Below, one piece after another: positions 37,209 to 46,763 of a DNA stretch of 64,000 nt. The stretch's first letter is position 1; every line of letters begins with the position of its first letter. The position numbers and the translations under genes were made by a program. The notes under the pieces were generated by a model, which was given only the letters and a program-made list of their open reading frames with translations, was not told where the DNA came from and did no database searches. The stretch comes from Hymenobacter volaticus. GTDB taxonomy: Bacteria > Bacteroidota > Bacteroidia > Cytophagales > Hymenobacteraceae. The stretch covers positions 2,705,501 to 2,769,500 of the forward strand of contig NZ_CP095061.1 in assembly GCF_022921055.1 (NCBI RefSeq). The letters are read 5' to 3'.

Positions 37209-38750
37209 TTATAGGGCAATAGGTTTGCCTTGATAGAAATCCAGCACTTTGCGACGGAAGATGAACTGATACTTAGCCTGAATCATGCTCGACTCGGCAG
37301 CCGTCAGGTTGTTTTTGGCAATGTTGAACTCGGTGCCATTGAGCAACCCGTTGTTGAAACGAATCTCGGCATTACGATAAGCAGCACTTAGTGCCTGCAC
37401 CTGCTGGCGCGAGGCAATATACTGCCGCTGAGAAGCTAGCGCATCGGCGTAGGCCTGCTGTATATTCTGACGCAGCGTAAGCCGGGCCTGATCGAGCCGC
37501 AACTCAGCTTGCTTTACCGCAATTTGAGAGCGCTGCACGTTGGTGCGCACCTGCAACCCATTGAGAATGGGTATTTGCAGAGCAAACTGCACCGACCGGC
37601 CTAGGTTGTTTTTGATTTGGTCGGGGAAGTCGCTGGAAGTGGAACTGCGCACTGGCTGCTTCGGCGACAGCGCCACGAAGGAAGTGGGCAGCGGTTGGCC
37701 CGTTGCAGGGTCGAACTGAAAAACCGGCAGCGGCAGTTGCACCGAATCGCCGGTGATGATGGGACGCGTGTAAAGCGAAGAGTAACCCGTAAAGATACTG
37801 GCGTTCAAAAACAACCGAGGATAATAGCCTCCGCGAGCCACATCCACGTTGCGCAGGGCCGAGCGCACGCGCAAGTCAGCCGCTTTAATGTCGGGCTGCT
37901 GCGTCTGTGCCGTTTGATAGGTTGCTTCCGGATCGGTATCGTCCAACGACCGTTCATTGGGATCAGCCAGTTGAGGCGTTGTTACTTGTAAGGCGCGGGT
38001 AGCAGCCGCATCTAGGTTCATAAGCTGAGCTAGTTGCAAGCGCGCAATAGTCAGCTGATTTTGAGCCGTAACCACGTTGTACTGATCGGTGGCAAGCTGC
38101 GCCTCGCTATCAAGCAAGTTGCTTTCTGCTACACTGCCAGCTTTTAACAGCTTCTTCGTGCGGTCTACTTGCTGCTGCGAGCTATTTACGCGCACTTCGT
38201 TGGAACGTAGCAGCTCCGCGGCAAGCACCGTTTGTAGAAACGCCGAGGCTACGTTCAGGGCCAGATCGTTGCGCGCCTTGTCGGCGTCGTACACGCCGGC
38301 TTCGTACTCCAAGGCATTACGCTTCACCGTGTTGCGCAGCTGAAACCCAGAAAACAGCGTTATCTGCGTGTTACCCGAGAAGTTGTTGGTGCGTGTGGTC
38401 TGGTCCTGAAACACGTTGGTCAGCGGGTTCACCGTCGTACCATAGTTCCACGCTTGCGTGCCCGACACGTTGGCGGTAGGTAATAGCGCAGCCTTGCTCT
38501 GGCGCAGCGTTGCCCCATTCAGATCCGATGACAATTGACTTTGGCGCACCGTTAGGTTGTTTTGCAACGCATAGTCAATTGCGCTTTGTAGCGTCCAGGG
38601 CGCCGTAGGCGACGCCGCCGGGGCTGTTACCGTACCCGCCGGTGGCTGCGCGGGCGTGGTGGTTTGAGCCGTAGCTACATTACTCAGCAGCAGCGCGCCG
38701 CAGCCGGCCGCCCACAAAGGGTGTAACCGAGAAGTAAAGCGTGGTTTCAT
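37209..38750 (-). CDS. TolC-family outer membrane efflux protein
   Basis: An outer-membrane channel for tripartite efflux, 513 residues from the ATG at 38750 (a second ATG lies at 38756). The signal peptide ends near LLLSNVATAQ. The two OEP repeats are recognisable from WTLQSAIDYALQNNLTVRQS and RSVQFALQIPILNGLQVRTN, and each is followed by long helices. The first gene of an apparent TolC-HlyD operon. Substrates are not predictable. Confidence 0.9.
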   Translation of the reverse strand: MKPRFTSRLHPLWAAGCGALLLSNVATAQTTTPAQPPAGTVTAPAASPTAPWTLQSAIDYALQNNLTVRQSQLSSDLNGATLRQSKAALLPTANVSGTQAWNYGTTVNPLTNVFQDQTTRTNNFSGNTQITLFSGFQLRNTVKRNALEYEAGVYDADKARNDLALNVASAFLQTVLAAELLRSNEVRVNSSQQQVDRTKKLLKAGSVAESNLLDSEAQLATDQYNVVTAQNQLTIARLQLAQLMNLDAAATRALQVTTPQLADPNERSLDDTDPEATYQTAQTQQPDIKAADLRVRSALRNVDVARGGYYPRLFLNASIFTGYSSLYTRPIITGDSVQLPLPVFQFDPATGQPLPTSFVALSPKQPVRSSTSSDFPDQIKNNLGRSVQFALQIPILNGLQVRTNVQRSQIAVKQAELRLDQARLTLRQNIQQAYADALASQRQYIASRQQVQALSAAYRNAEIRFNNGLLNGTEFNIAKNNLTAAESSMIQAKYQFIFRRKVLDFYQGKPIAL

Positions 38751-38771
38751 AAGCACCAGACAGGCAAAAGG

Positions 38772-39452
38772 TTAGGTAATATTGGGGATATAAGTAACGC
38801 GGTGTACCCAGCGCAGCTGGCGCAAGTATTCCAGCGTAATGTCTTTTAAATCGGAATCCATCTCAATGAAATGCCGTGCACGGTCGTTTTTGCCTTTCCG
38901 TGAGACCGACATAGTGGCAATATTGCAGTCGTCGTGCGCAATCACAGAGGCGATAAAGGCAATAGAACCCGTGCGGTCTTCAGCATCCAAGATGAGCGTG
39001 TGTAGAGAAGCCGAGAAATCAGCTGGAAAGCCATCGACTTCTACAATTCGAATCACGCCGCCACCCCTGCTCTGCCCCACTACCTCTACCTGCTGGCCCG
39101 TGCGCTCGTCGCGCAGTTGTACCTTGATGGTATTGGGGTGCATCGTCGAGGCGTTGCCTACGCTCTGAAACGTATACTGCAAGCCCGCTTCTTTGGCATG
39201 GTCGAGTGCCTCGCGGATGCGCACATCGTCAGTCGCATAGCCGAGCAGGCCACCAATAATGGCGCGGTCGGAACCGTGCCCTTCGTAGGTGCGGGCAAAC
39301 GAGTTGTAGAACGTAATGATAGCATGGGTGGGAATACTGCCCAGAATACGGATAGCAGCGCGGGCAATACGCACCACACCCGCCGTGTGCGAGGAACTGG
39401 GCCCAATCATAACGGGTCCAATCATGTCGAAAATACTGCTTTTCTCAGCCAT
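38772..39452 (-). CDS. sdaAB: L-serine dehydratase, iron-sulfur-dependent, beta subunit
   Basis: The small subunit of the two-chain [4Fe-4S] L-serine deaminase, which makes pyruvate and ammonia. The ATG at 39452 gives MAEKSSIFDMIGPVMIGPSS and then SHTAGVVRIARAA, the family signature. The C-terminal half is an ACT domain (TGSIAFIASVIAHDDCNIAT; RKGKNDRARHFIEMD). Length is 226 residues. The cluster-bearing alpha subunit is not adjacent and must be elsewhere. A longer frame to 39491 was rejected because the extension has no similarity. It stops 15 bases after the start-side region of the TolC gene and may be transcribed with it. Confidence 0.9.
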   Translation of the reverse strand: MAEKSSIFDMIGPVMIGPSSSHTAGVVRIARAAIRILGSIPTHAIITFYNSFARTYEGHGSDRAIIGGLLGYATDDVRIREALDHAKEAGLQYTFQSVGNASTMHPNTIKVQLRDERTGQQVEVVGQSRGGGVIRIVEVDGFPADFSASLHTLILDAEDRTGSIAFIASVIAHDDCNIATMSVSRKGKNDRARHFIEMDSDLKDITLEYLRQLRWVHRVTYIPNIT

Positions 39453-39645
39453 AAGACGGGGTAAAGGTATCAGATTCGACGGGGATACCAAGTGATTAAA
39501 CAGCAGGTGATTTTTCGACTACGCCGCACTCTCAAGCGCTACCAGACGTATAGATGCAGTCCGTCCACCAGGGGTTGCCCGACGGGTGCCAATTCGTTGC
39601 CTTTTTCGTTCTTTGTGCTAGATTCACACACCGCCACCCTCCCTT

Positions 39646-40626
39646 ATGCCTATTCCCGAGGACGAGTTTTCGCCCGCCGTATGGAACCAGTTGCGTCTGT
39701 TACAGGAGAAGTATGCTGCTGATGGTCAAGATTTAGCTGCCTACCTAGAAGGACTGTACTACGCCGATTACGTCAACTATTGGGACTATATCAATCTCGA
39801 TACGCTCCTAAGCTTGCAACGTCCACTCACCAAGATTCCCGACGAGCGAATCTTTATCATGTACCATCAGATTACAGAGCTGTACTTCAAGCTTTGCCTC
39901 TGCGAGTACGAGCAACTTGGCGAGTTGCAGCACCCAACGCTACAGGAAATAGTCTTGCGCGTAGGCCGCATCAACCGGTACTTCGAGAACCTAATCGACT
40001 CGTTCGACGTGATGGTCGACGGCATGGACAAGCAGCAGTTCTTGCAGTTCCGCATGTCCCTGATGCCGGCATCAGGCTTTCAATCGGTACAGTACCGCAT
40101 GATTGAAATTGCCAGTACCTCCCTCGACAACTTAGTTGACAAAGAGAAGCGACGCCTGCTAGGCGAAGCTGCCGCCCACGACGAGTTGCTAGGTTGCATC
40201 TATTGGAAAGCGGGAGCAACGATTGAAGAGAGCGGTGCCAAAGCCCTTACACTCATTCAGTTTGAAGAAAAATATACGCAGCAACTTGCTACCCACGCTG
40301 CCCACTACCGCGACCGAAACGTGTGGAGCGTAGTGCAGCGCCTACCCGAAGCCGACCAGCAACATCCGCGCTTGCTACGCCAGCTCAGGCAGCTCGACGT
40401 GAATGTAAATGTCAACTGGCCCTTGATGCATTTCAAGTCGGCGGTACGCTATCTGGAGCGTGACCCAACTGCCATTGCCGCTACCGGCGGCACCAACTGG
40501 AAGAAGTACCTGCCTCCCAAATTTCAGCGCCGCATCTTCTACCCCTTGCTTTGGAGCACACAGGAGTTAGAAGACTGGGGCAAAGGCTGGGTGGAAAGTG
40601 TGCTTGGTAATGAGATAGGGACATAA
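39646..40626 (+). CDS. Tryptophan 2,3-dioxygenase family protein
   Basis: A heme enzyme that opens the indole ring of L-tryptophan to N-formylkynurenine. The 326 residues contain the family signature YADYVNYWDYINLDTLLSLQ, then FIMYHQITELYFKL (proximal to the active site), FRMSLMPASGFQSVQYRMIE and the C-terminal TGGTNWKKYLPPKFQRRIF. Heme ligand and substrate residues cannot all be confirmed by eye. No other kynurenine-pathway gene is nearby. The ATG at 39646 is preceded by no better start. Confidence 0.88.
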   Translation: MPIPEDEFSPAVWNQLRLLQEKYAADGQDLAAYLEGLYYADYVNYWDYINLDTLLSLQRPLTKIPDERIFIMYHQITELYFKLCLCEYEQLGELQHPTLQEIVLRVGRINRYFENLIDSFDVMVDGMDKQQFLQFRMSLMPASGFQSVQYRMIEIASTSLDNLVDKEKRRLLGEAAAHDELLGCIYWKAGATIEESGAKALTLIQFEEKYTQQLATHAAHYRDRNVWSVVQRLPEADQQHPRLLRQLRQLDVNVNVNWPLMHFKSAVRYLERDPTAIAATGGTNWKKYLPPKFQRRIFYPLLWSTQELEDWGKGWVESVLGNEIGT

Positions 40627-40645
40627 AGTATTGTTATCTCACTTT

Positions 40646-41829
40646 ATGCCTTTCCCTACTTATGATTCACCTGCATCAACAAAATATTTTCCTGCTTTAA
40701 CTGGGATTCGGGCAGTAGCTGCTTTTATGGTAGTACTATTCCGCTTAAATCCTTTGGTTTATGCAAATCAGCAGAACATAGCGGTACGTTGGCTTAATTA
40801 TTTTATTCAGCCACTCCATGTAGGTGTACCTATTTTCTTTGTTTTAAGCGGTTTCTTAATAGCCTATCGTTATATCGACACTGTTGAATTATCTGCGAAC
40901 TGGATAAAGCAATACCTATGGAATAGATTCACGAGAATTTATCCTGTGTATTTTATATTAACCAGCATTACATTTCTACTGCTACAATATAGTCCAGCTG
41001 GCAAGGCTGGTGCGTGGCAAACACCTGATTTTTCTTGGAAGGATAAGGCAGTTACTACCCTCTTGAATTTAACTTTACTAAAGGCCTTTTTCAAAACTTT
41101 GCTTACCTCGGGCTTACCTACTGCCTAGTCTTTGACTGTAAGGAAATTTTTTACGTTTTAGCACCGTTTTTATTAGTTGGGGTGCGGCAGAAAACAAAAT
41201 ATATAGCTATATCCCCGGTTGTGTTGTTGCTTACAGGAACTCTACTGGTTTTTCTCGCTTCCCTAGGCCTCTATTTCCTATACGGCTTCATGAAATCCAT
41301 GAATTTCATGCTACGCTTTACATTTTTTGGTCGGTGTATGGAATTCATGTGTGGCGTTGCATTGGCTGTTTATATAGTAAAGAAACGCCCTTTACCTTCT
41401 AACAAATTAAATTTCACTGTTATTGGCATAATAGGAATCGTTTTCTGTAAGATATTTTTAGCCCTATTAAAATTCAACCATACCCCTTCAGATCTATGGC
41501 CTACGCCCAAATGGTCTATCCTAGTACAGAATTTTATTCTACCACTCTTTGTAACCTTATTATTTCATGGTATCCTAACTGAAAAATCTCTATTTTCAAC
41601 CTTATTAGAAACTAATATAGTTCTTCTCTTAGGCAAAAGCTCATACGTCCTATATCTACTCCACGTAGGCCCAATTGACAACTTCTTTGTATACCATATT
41701 TCTGAGAACATATTAGTAAGAATGATCTTTTATTATGCGATTTCAATATTTATTTTCTCATTTATTGAAGAATCGATAAGAATAAAATTGCGAAACCAGC
41801 TAAAGTTTTATTCAACTAAGTCAACTTAG
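40646..41829 (+). pseudogene. Degenerate acyltransferase-3 (OafA/NodX-type) membrane protein
   Basis: An inner-membrane O-acyltransferase that would acetylate a surface sugar. The first part has ALTGIRAVAAFMVVLF (with Arg instead of the usual His afterwards) and VGVPIFFVLSGFLIAYR. Just at the conserved WSLxVEExFY motif there are two lesions: TAG where TGG is expected, near 41126, and one missing base near 41141. The second part restarts as EIFYVLAPFLLVGVRQK and runs to 41829 with about seven helices. The shift is not in a G/C run, unlike other frame breaks here. The gene is markedly AT-rich compared with its neighbours. It therefore looks like horizontally acquired DNA that is decaying, though an assembly error cannot be excluded. 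Confidence 0.75.
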
Positions 41830-41883
41830 ATGAGCGCGTATTCATTTGACTCACAAGTTGAATTATATCAAAATGTTGATCAT

Positions 41884-41924
41884 AATAAAAAGGCCGAACC
41901 ACTAAGTGGTTCGGCCTTTTTATT
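41884..41924. terminator. Strong bidirectional terminator
   Basis: A perfect hairpin with AAAAAGGCCGAACCACT on the left arm (41887-41903), a tiny loop, and the matching arm ending in GGCCTTTTTATT. It lies between the acyltransferase remnant (plus) and the DUF2911 gene (minus). Confidence 0.9.
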
Positions 41925-41939
41925 ATTTAATAGTAGTTG

Positions 41940-42463
41940 CTACTTCACGGTGAAAGCGGCCTGCGAGTTTTCCCAAGCCAAAGTAATTATGCCGGCTTTG
42001 TCGGCTGTGATGGTGAACTGCTCGACTAGTTGCGGGGTCTTGCTAGGTTTCACTTTTACGCGCAACGCATCTTGCTTTTCATCGTATTTGAAAGCCCCCA
42101 CTGCTTGGCCGTCTTGTTGAAAATGATGGTCCACTCTTGCTCGCCGGGAATAGTGAAGAGCGCGTAGGTTCCTGCGGGCAAGGCCTGCCCATTGATTTTA
42201 ACGGCTTGCTTGGCTTCAAACGTGGTGGCCTCATTGGCGCCGGTGCGCCACACCTTCCCATAGGGCTCTAACTCCCCAAATATCTTGCGGCCCTTTACCG
42301 AAGGCCTGCTATACTCAATCGTGAAGTTGGGACCCGTAATGGTAGCCGGTGGGCTAGGCCGCTTCGACTTGTCTTCGGGCATTTTGGCTTGGGCAAAAGC
42401 ACTGCCACTAAGTAGCACGGCCCACATGAAAAGCAGTAGGAATTTGAGAGACTGGTTACGCAT
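41940..42463 (-). pseudogene. DUF2911 family exported protein, frameshifted at 42095-42099
   Basis: A secreted Bacteroidota protein of about 175 residues. The ATG at 42463 gives a signal peptide ending in GSAFAQAK. Family segments are ITGPNFTIEYSRPSVKGRKI, FGELEPYGKVWRTGANEATT and LPAGTYALFTIPGEQEWTII. The frame breaks at CCCCC 42095-42099 (plus strand). One more G on the coding strand gives KTAKQWGAFKYDEKQDALRV and reaches the stop at 41940. Function of the family is unknown. The terminator at 41884-41924 ends it. Confidence 0.83.
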
Positions 42464-43000
42464 GACTGTAGTGTGGAAGAGTTGGGTAGAAGTGAACAAA
42501 GACAAGTGTCGAGGTCATAGACACTGTTTTTACAACAAAGACGTATGCCTACTAACGGCTAGACAAATAACCTGCCATGCTAGGGAGGTTTGCTTGAACT
42601 ACCACAATAAGGTAGCCGCAAATGCTCATGCACAATAATAGCACCAGCTTAAGAGGACAGTTTAATAACTCACAAATAGCTGTCGAAATTGCTGTAACTA
42701 CCTCTACTGTTGTTCTTTGTCGATTTGTACTCCGGGGATTGATACAAAGCCGTTTGAGACTTGTTCACCTTCGTTGCCATTAATCAGAGTAAGTGATTGG
42801 CGCGCATTCTGCCAGTATAAAGGGCTGTAAAGAAGTTCGAAATTCGGTGAATTACCTGCCTCAGCAATCTACTATCTACCTTACTGTACCCATCATCAGC
42901 TAGTTACATAGGGTATTGCTATATACTGAACCTTTTCAGCTTCAACTCTAGTTTATCGTTCCAGCCAGCAACTCAATTAACTGTCATTGCCTGTTGAAGA
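42464..43000. other. Intergenic, no gene seen
   Basis: A long, AT-leaning gap between divergent genes. No ORF, hairpin or tRNA-like structure was seen. It may hold promoters for DUF2911 and for the gene at 43001. Confidence 0.5.
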
Positions 43001-43318
43001 ATGGACCAGCAGTATCATCCTGACTTAAGCGCACGTTTGGAAAAATCATTTGAAGAAGCCGACAAGGCCCGCGAGATGCTGACCGAATCAATGGCTAATG
43101 CACTCGCCACCAACTGCGACCTACTGCATCATGGCCTCGTCAGCGCTAAAGGGCTCGAAGTTACCACCGAGATGTACCGTTACATGCTGGGCAAGCTGCT
43201 GCGTAATAGTTCTGGTGAAGTCCGGGCGCAAGTGCTGGATTCTTTCAACCAATCTATGGAGAAGTTCTGGCCCCGTAAAAGAGCAGATGGTTCCGACCTT
43301 GCGGCACCGACCCAATAA
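43001..43318 (+). CDS. Small helical hypothetical protein
   Basis: A 105-residue soluble protein, mostly alpha-helical by composition (LEKSFEEADKAREMLTESMA; TEMYRYMLGKLLRNSSGEVR; SFNQSMEKFWPRKR). No motif, signal or membrane segment. It could be a small regulatory or structural protein. I do not recognise a family. Confidence 0.5.
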   Translation: MDQQYHPDLSARLEKSFEEADKAREMLTESMANALATNCDLLHHGLVSAKGLEVTTEMYRYMLGKLLRNSSGEVRAQVLDSFNQSMEKFWPRKRADGSDLAAPTQ

Positions 43319-43456
43319 CTAGGTATAACTGTAGTACCTACTAGTAACACCTATACTATAAGGTGTAACCATTCCAGCTTCGCAACCACAGTTTCGGGCT
43401 ATTCTGGCTTGTTGGAGTTCTACCACCAAGTAGCTGCTTCAGCGGTGTGAGCGCCG

Positions 43457-43464
43457 TATCTTTG
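43457..43464 (+). promoter_or_regulatory. Bacteroidota-type -7 box of the FAD oxidoreductase gene
   Basis: TATCTTTG matches the TAnnTTTG consensus, 52 bases before the ATG at 43517. No clear -33 TTG is at the right distance, so support is partial. Confidence 0.45.
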
Positions 43465-43516
43465 CGGAAACCTATTTCAATACTGGTTAAAAGGATAACC
43501 ACCTTTCACCATTTTC

Positions 43517-45088
43517 ATGTCTGATAGCAAACAAGAAATCGAGGTACTGCTGCCACCAGCCGTAGCCTACGACGAGTTCAAGCGCTATAGCGCCATTCTT
43601 TCGGCCGCGGGCCTAGCTCCTGGTGAAGCCGATTTCGTCCACCTTCGCAAACGGTCTATTGATGCCCGCGGCCGCCAGCCGCTGGTGCGTTTACGCGCCG
43701 ACATCTACCATACATCCCCACCGGCCGAGTTGTTCGGGCCCTGGTTTCAGTACCCGGATGTGCGCCAGGCCAAGCGCTCTGTCATCATTGTAGGCGCAGG
43801 ACCAGCCGGTTTGTTTGCCGCTTTACGAGCGATTGAGCTAGGTGTCCGGCCGATAGTAGTGGAGCGGGGCAAAGACGTGCGTACTCGCCGTCGCGATTTG
43901 GCAGCTCTTAATAAAGAACACATCGTTAATCCCGACTCTAATTATTGCTTTGGAGAAGGCGGCGCGGGCACTTATTCAGACGGCAAGCTCTATACCCGCG
44001 CCACCAAACGTGGCGATGTGGGTCGCATTTTGCGCTTACTAGTGCAGCATGGCGCCACGCCCGACATTTTAGTGGACGCGCACCCGCATATTGGTACTAA
44101 CAAGTTGCCTTTAGTGGTAGCAGCTCTGCGGGACAGCATTCGCCAGGCCGGTGGGGAAGTGCGTTTTGATACTAGAGTTACGGATTTGGTGCTGGATAAA
44201 GACCATTTGCGCGGCATAGTAACAGCTAATGGCGAAGCAATAGAAGCTAATGCCGTTATTCTAGCCACTGGCCACTCCGCCCGCGATATTTACGAGTTGC
44301 TTGACCGCCGCGGTGTCCTTATCGAAGCCAAGCCATTTGCGCTAGGTGTACGCGTAGAGCACCAACAGCAGTTGATCGACCAAGCCCAGTACCGATTGCC
44401 AGATCGAGGCCAACTGCCTGCTGCTTCCTATTCGTTAGTGCACCAGACGCAGTGGCAAGGTCGCCAACGGGGGGTATTTTCTTTCTGCATGTGTCCGGGT
44501 GGCTTCATTGTGCCAGCCGCTACGGCGCCGGGAGAAGTGGTAGTGAACGGCATGAGTCCTAGCCGCCGCGATTCGCGATTTGCTAATTCAGGTATCGTGG
44601 CCGCTATCGAGCTTGAAGACATGGACTTGCGCCGACACGGTGCGCTGGCTGGCTTGCGGCTTCAAGAGCAGATAGAGCAACGCGCTTGCCATTTGGCTGG
44701 CAACACCCAATTAGCTCCAGCTCAGCGGCTCGGCGATTTTCTAAAGAAAAAAACGTCCTCGGAACTGTTGGAAACCAGCTACCAACCAGGGCTCGTTGCT
44801 TTATCTATGGATGAAGTGCTGGGCGCGGGCTTGGCTGAACGGCTGCGCCAAGGTTTCCGCAACTTCGGGCAGAAGATTCCGGGTTATGCCACCAATGCTG
44901 CACAGATTGTGGGAGTCGAAAGTCGTACTTCCTCGCCTGTACGCATACCCCGCGACCGAGACACCCTAGAGCACCCAATGGTGCGAGGCTTATTTCCCTG
45001 TGGCGAGGGCGCCGGGTATGCAGGGGGTATTGTGTCGGCGGCTATGGATGGGGAACGTTGTGCAGAAGCAGTTCTTAAAAGTTTCTAA
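43517..45088 (+). CDS. FAD-dependent NAD(P)-type oxidoreductase (COG2509-like)
   Basis: A 523-residue flavoprotein. The FAD-binding Rossmann motif GAGPAG is at residues 93-98 in VIIVGAGPAGLFAALRA. Further segments are NPDSNYCFGEGGAGTYSDGK, VDAHPHIGTNKLP, AVILATGHSARDIYELL and the closing FPCGEGAGYAGGIVSAAMDG, which is the FAD-binding C-terminal signature. The first 85 residues form a small extra domain. This matches the uncharacterised dehydrogenase family often written COG2509. The substrate is unknown. A small CoA-binding gene follows. Confidence 0.85.
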   Translation: MSDSKQEIEVLLPPAVAYDEFKRYSAILSAAGLAPGEADFVHLRKRSIDARGRQPLVRLRADIYHTSPPAELFGPWFQYPDVRQAKRSVIIVGAGPAGLFAALRAIELGVRPIVVERGKDVRTRRRDLAALNKEHIVNPDSNYCFGEGGAGTYSDGKLYTRATKRGDVGRILRLLVQHGATPDILVDAHPHIGTNKLPLVVAALRDSIRQAGGEVRFDTRVTDLVLDKDHLRGIVTANGEAIEANAVILATGHSARDIYELLDRRGVLIEAKPFALGVRVEHQQQLIDQAQYRLPDRGQLPAASYSLVHQTQWQGRQRGVFSFCMCPGGFIVPAATAPGEVVVNGMSPSRRDSRFANSGIVAAIELEDMDLRRHGALAGLRLQEQIEQRACHLAGNTQLAPAQRLGDFLKKKTSSELLETSYQPGLVALSMDEVLGAGLAERLRQGFRNFGQKIPGYATNAAQIVGVESRTSSPVRIPRDRDTLEHPMVRGLFPCGEGAGYAGGIVSAAMDGERCAEAVLKSF

Positions 45089-45203
45089 AGCTCTTTTATT
45101 AATTGTTGCGGGTAGTGTTACGTATACCATAAGTCATTACCCTGTTTGCTTACCACCACATTGCAGCCTTATATGGGCTCAGCAACAAGAAACCTAAATC
45201 GCT

Positions 45204-45563
45204 ATGAAAAAGACTTTGGTACTCGGCGCGAGCGATAACCCCGCCCGTTATTCATTCCGAGCAGTACATCAGCTAAAGAAGTATGGGCACGACGTAGTGC
45301 CTGTGGGAATTCGGAAAGGCCAAGTAGCTGGCTATGATATTCACACAGACCGGCCCGCTGCCACTGCCGTTGATACGGTTACCTTATATGTAGGTCCACA
45401 AAATCAGCCGTCTTGGTACGACTACATCCTTGACTTACAACCCAAGCGCATCATCTTCAACCCGGGCACCGAAAACCCAGAGCTGGAAAGGCTAGCGCAA
45501 GAACGGGGCATCAGAACAGAGGAAGCTTGCACGCTGGTAATGTTGTCGGTAGGACAATATTAA
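45204..45563 (+). CDS. CoA-binding domain protein (YccU-like)
   Basis: A 119-residue Rossmann-fold protein of the CoA_binding_2 family. Signature segments are KKTLVLGASDNPARYSFRAV, VPVGIRKGQVAGYDIHTDRP and RIIFNPGTENPELERLAQER, ending in EEACTLVMLSVGQY. Proteins of this size bind CoA or a similar nucleotide, and the partner is unknown. It lies 115 bases after the FAD oxidoreductase and may share its transcript. A terminator follows at 45582-45620. Confidence 0.88.
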   Translation: MKKTLVLGASDNPARYSFRAVHQLKKYGHDVVPVGIRKGQVAGYDIHTDRPAATAVDTVTLYVGPQNQPSWYDYILDLQPKRIIFNPGTENPELERLAQERGIRTEEACTLVMLSVGQY

Positions 45564-45581
45564 GTTTATCAAATATTATAG

Positions 45582-45620
45582 CTGCCTTGAATCTATAACT
45601 TAAGATTCAAGGCAGTTTTT
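45582..45620 (+). terminator. Rho-independent terminator
   Basis: CTGCCTTGAATCT (45582-45594) pairs perfectly with AGATTCAAGGCAG (45603-45615), followed by a T run. It closes the CoA-binding gene. Confidence 0.9.
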
Positions 45621-45876
45621 TTATTGGGGTAAGCGAGCAAGCACCGGTATACAAGCTAGTACCGAATTCGAGCACCTTAATTTCTTGACGCAAAGATTTT
45701 TTATTCCTTTTTCTAAATTTTTTTGGACTATGAATAGTGCTACGAAATCGATTTACATCTAAATACAGTGCAATAATCATCAAGCCTGTACTATTATGCC
45801 CAATTTGTTGAATAGTTTTTTTGTCTAGATTTGAAACCATTAGCAGGTGCCGACGTTTAGGGTGCTGATTCCACAC
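45607..45876 (-). pseudogene. Remnant of a tyrosine recombinase (C-terminal part)
   Basis: An 89-codon frame in AT-rich DNA. LDKKTIQQIGHNST and then ALYLDVNRFRSTIHSP resemble the C-terminus of XerD-like or transposon integrases, where the pattern is LxxIQxLLGHxS...IYxHVN...SP. The Gly-His box and the catalytic Tyr (ALYLDVN) are recognisable, but one residue of the GH box spacing is lost and no upstream Arg box (HxLR) follows in frame. The 3' end runs into the terminator of the neighbour. It is best read as an old integrase fragment, and alternatively as chance similarity. Confidence 0.45.
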
Positions 45877-46086
45877 ACTGCTTTCAACATTTACTTAATA
45901 TAATAATAACTTTGACTTTTCCAATAAAGACCTAGTTATAATTATAAGAAATCGGAGAACAATGTATTCCGCTTTTTATAGCATTCATTTTCTTCGTACT
46001 TTTATGTCAACATTTTGTCTCCATCTCTGCTCATGATTACCTCAGAGATTTGCTCCGAACGCCGCTCCTCATCTGAACCCGCCCCA

Positions 46087-46755
46087 ATGTCCAGCACATA
46101 TGAACACAAAAGGCGAAAAGGTATGTCAAACCACACTACGTCCCATCAAGTGAAGAGCACCGTCAATGACGTTGTCAAGCGCGCTTTCGACTTGTGTTTT
46201 GCCTCTCTCGTTGTTATTCTACTGCTCAGCTGGCTGGTGCCGCTGATTGCTCTGCTGATAAAGCTTGACTCTCAAGGCCCTGTTTTCTTTAAGCAGCTTC
46301 GTACAGGCAAAGGCGGTAAGCCTTTTTACTGCCTGAAGTTCCGGAGCATGCGAATCAACGCAGATGCTGATCACCGTCAAGCAAGCCGCGACGATAACCG
46401 CATCACGAAGCTAGGTGCTTTCATGCGCAAGACTAGCATCGACGAACTACCTCAATTCATCAATGTCCTTCGGGGCGAGATGTCGGTGGTAGGTCCGCGC
46501 CCTCACATGTTGCGTCATACCGAAGATTACTCTCGTGTAATCGCCAATTTCATGGAGCGCCATCTAGTTACACCAGGCATCACCGGCTGGGCACAAGTAG
46601 AAGGCCACCGTGGAGAAACCAAGGAAACGGAAGCAATGGAGAAGCGCGTAAACGCCGACATCCACTACATCAAAAACTGGTCTTTCCTACTGGACTTAAA
46701 AATTGTAGCACTTACGGTTCGCCAAGCTATTAGAGGCAACGAAAACGCTTTCTAA
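46087..46755 (+). CDS. Short polyprenyl-phosphate sugar phosphate transferase
   Basis: Transfers a sugar-1-phosphate to undecaprenyl phosphate to begin a surface glycan. It has one hydrophobic segment (FDLCFASLVVILLLSWLVPL) and the bacterial sugar transferase core: GPVFFKQLRTGKGGKPFYCL, KFRSMRINADAD, RKTSIDELPQFINVLRGEMS, VVGPRPHMLRHTEDY and PGITGWAQVEGHRGET. The size (about 222 residues) fits monotopic PglC-type enzymes. Starts at 46087, 46123 or even the TTG at 46015 are possible; I chose the first ATG giving a short polar N-terminus. It lies next to the integrase remnant and an AT-rich stretch, so transfer of this block is possible. Confidence 0.83.
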   Translation: MSSTYEHKRRKGMSNHTTSHQVKSTVNDVVKRAFDLCFASLVVILLLSWLVPLIALLIKLDSQGPVFFKQLRTGKGGKPFYCLKFRSMRINADADHRQASRDDNRITKLGAFMRKTSIDELPQFINVLRGEMSVVGPRPHMLRHTEDYSRVIANFMERHLVTPGITGWAQVEGHRGETKETEAMEKRVNADIHYIKNWSFLLDLKIVALTVRQAIRGNENAF

Positions 46756-46763
46756 ACAAAAGA

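Noticed and set aside
43100..43320. Other-frame ORFs over the small helical gene
   Set aside because: They overlap the likelier gene at 43001-43318 and have no better start or motif.
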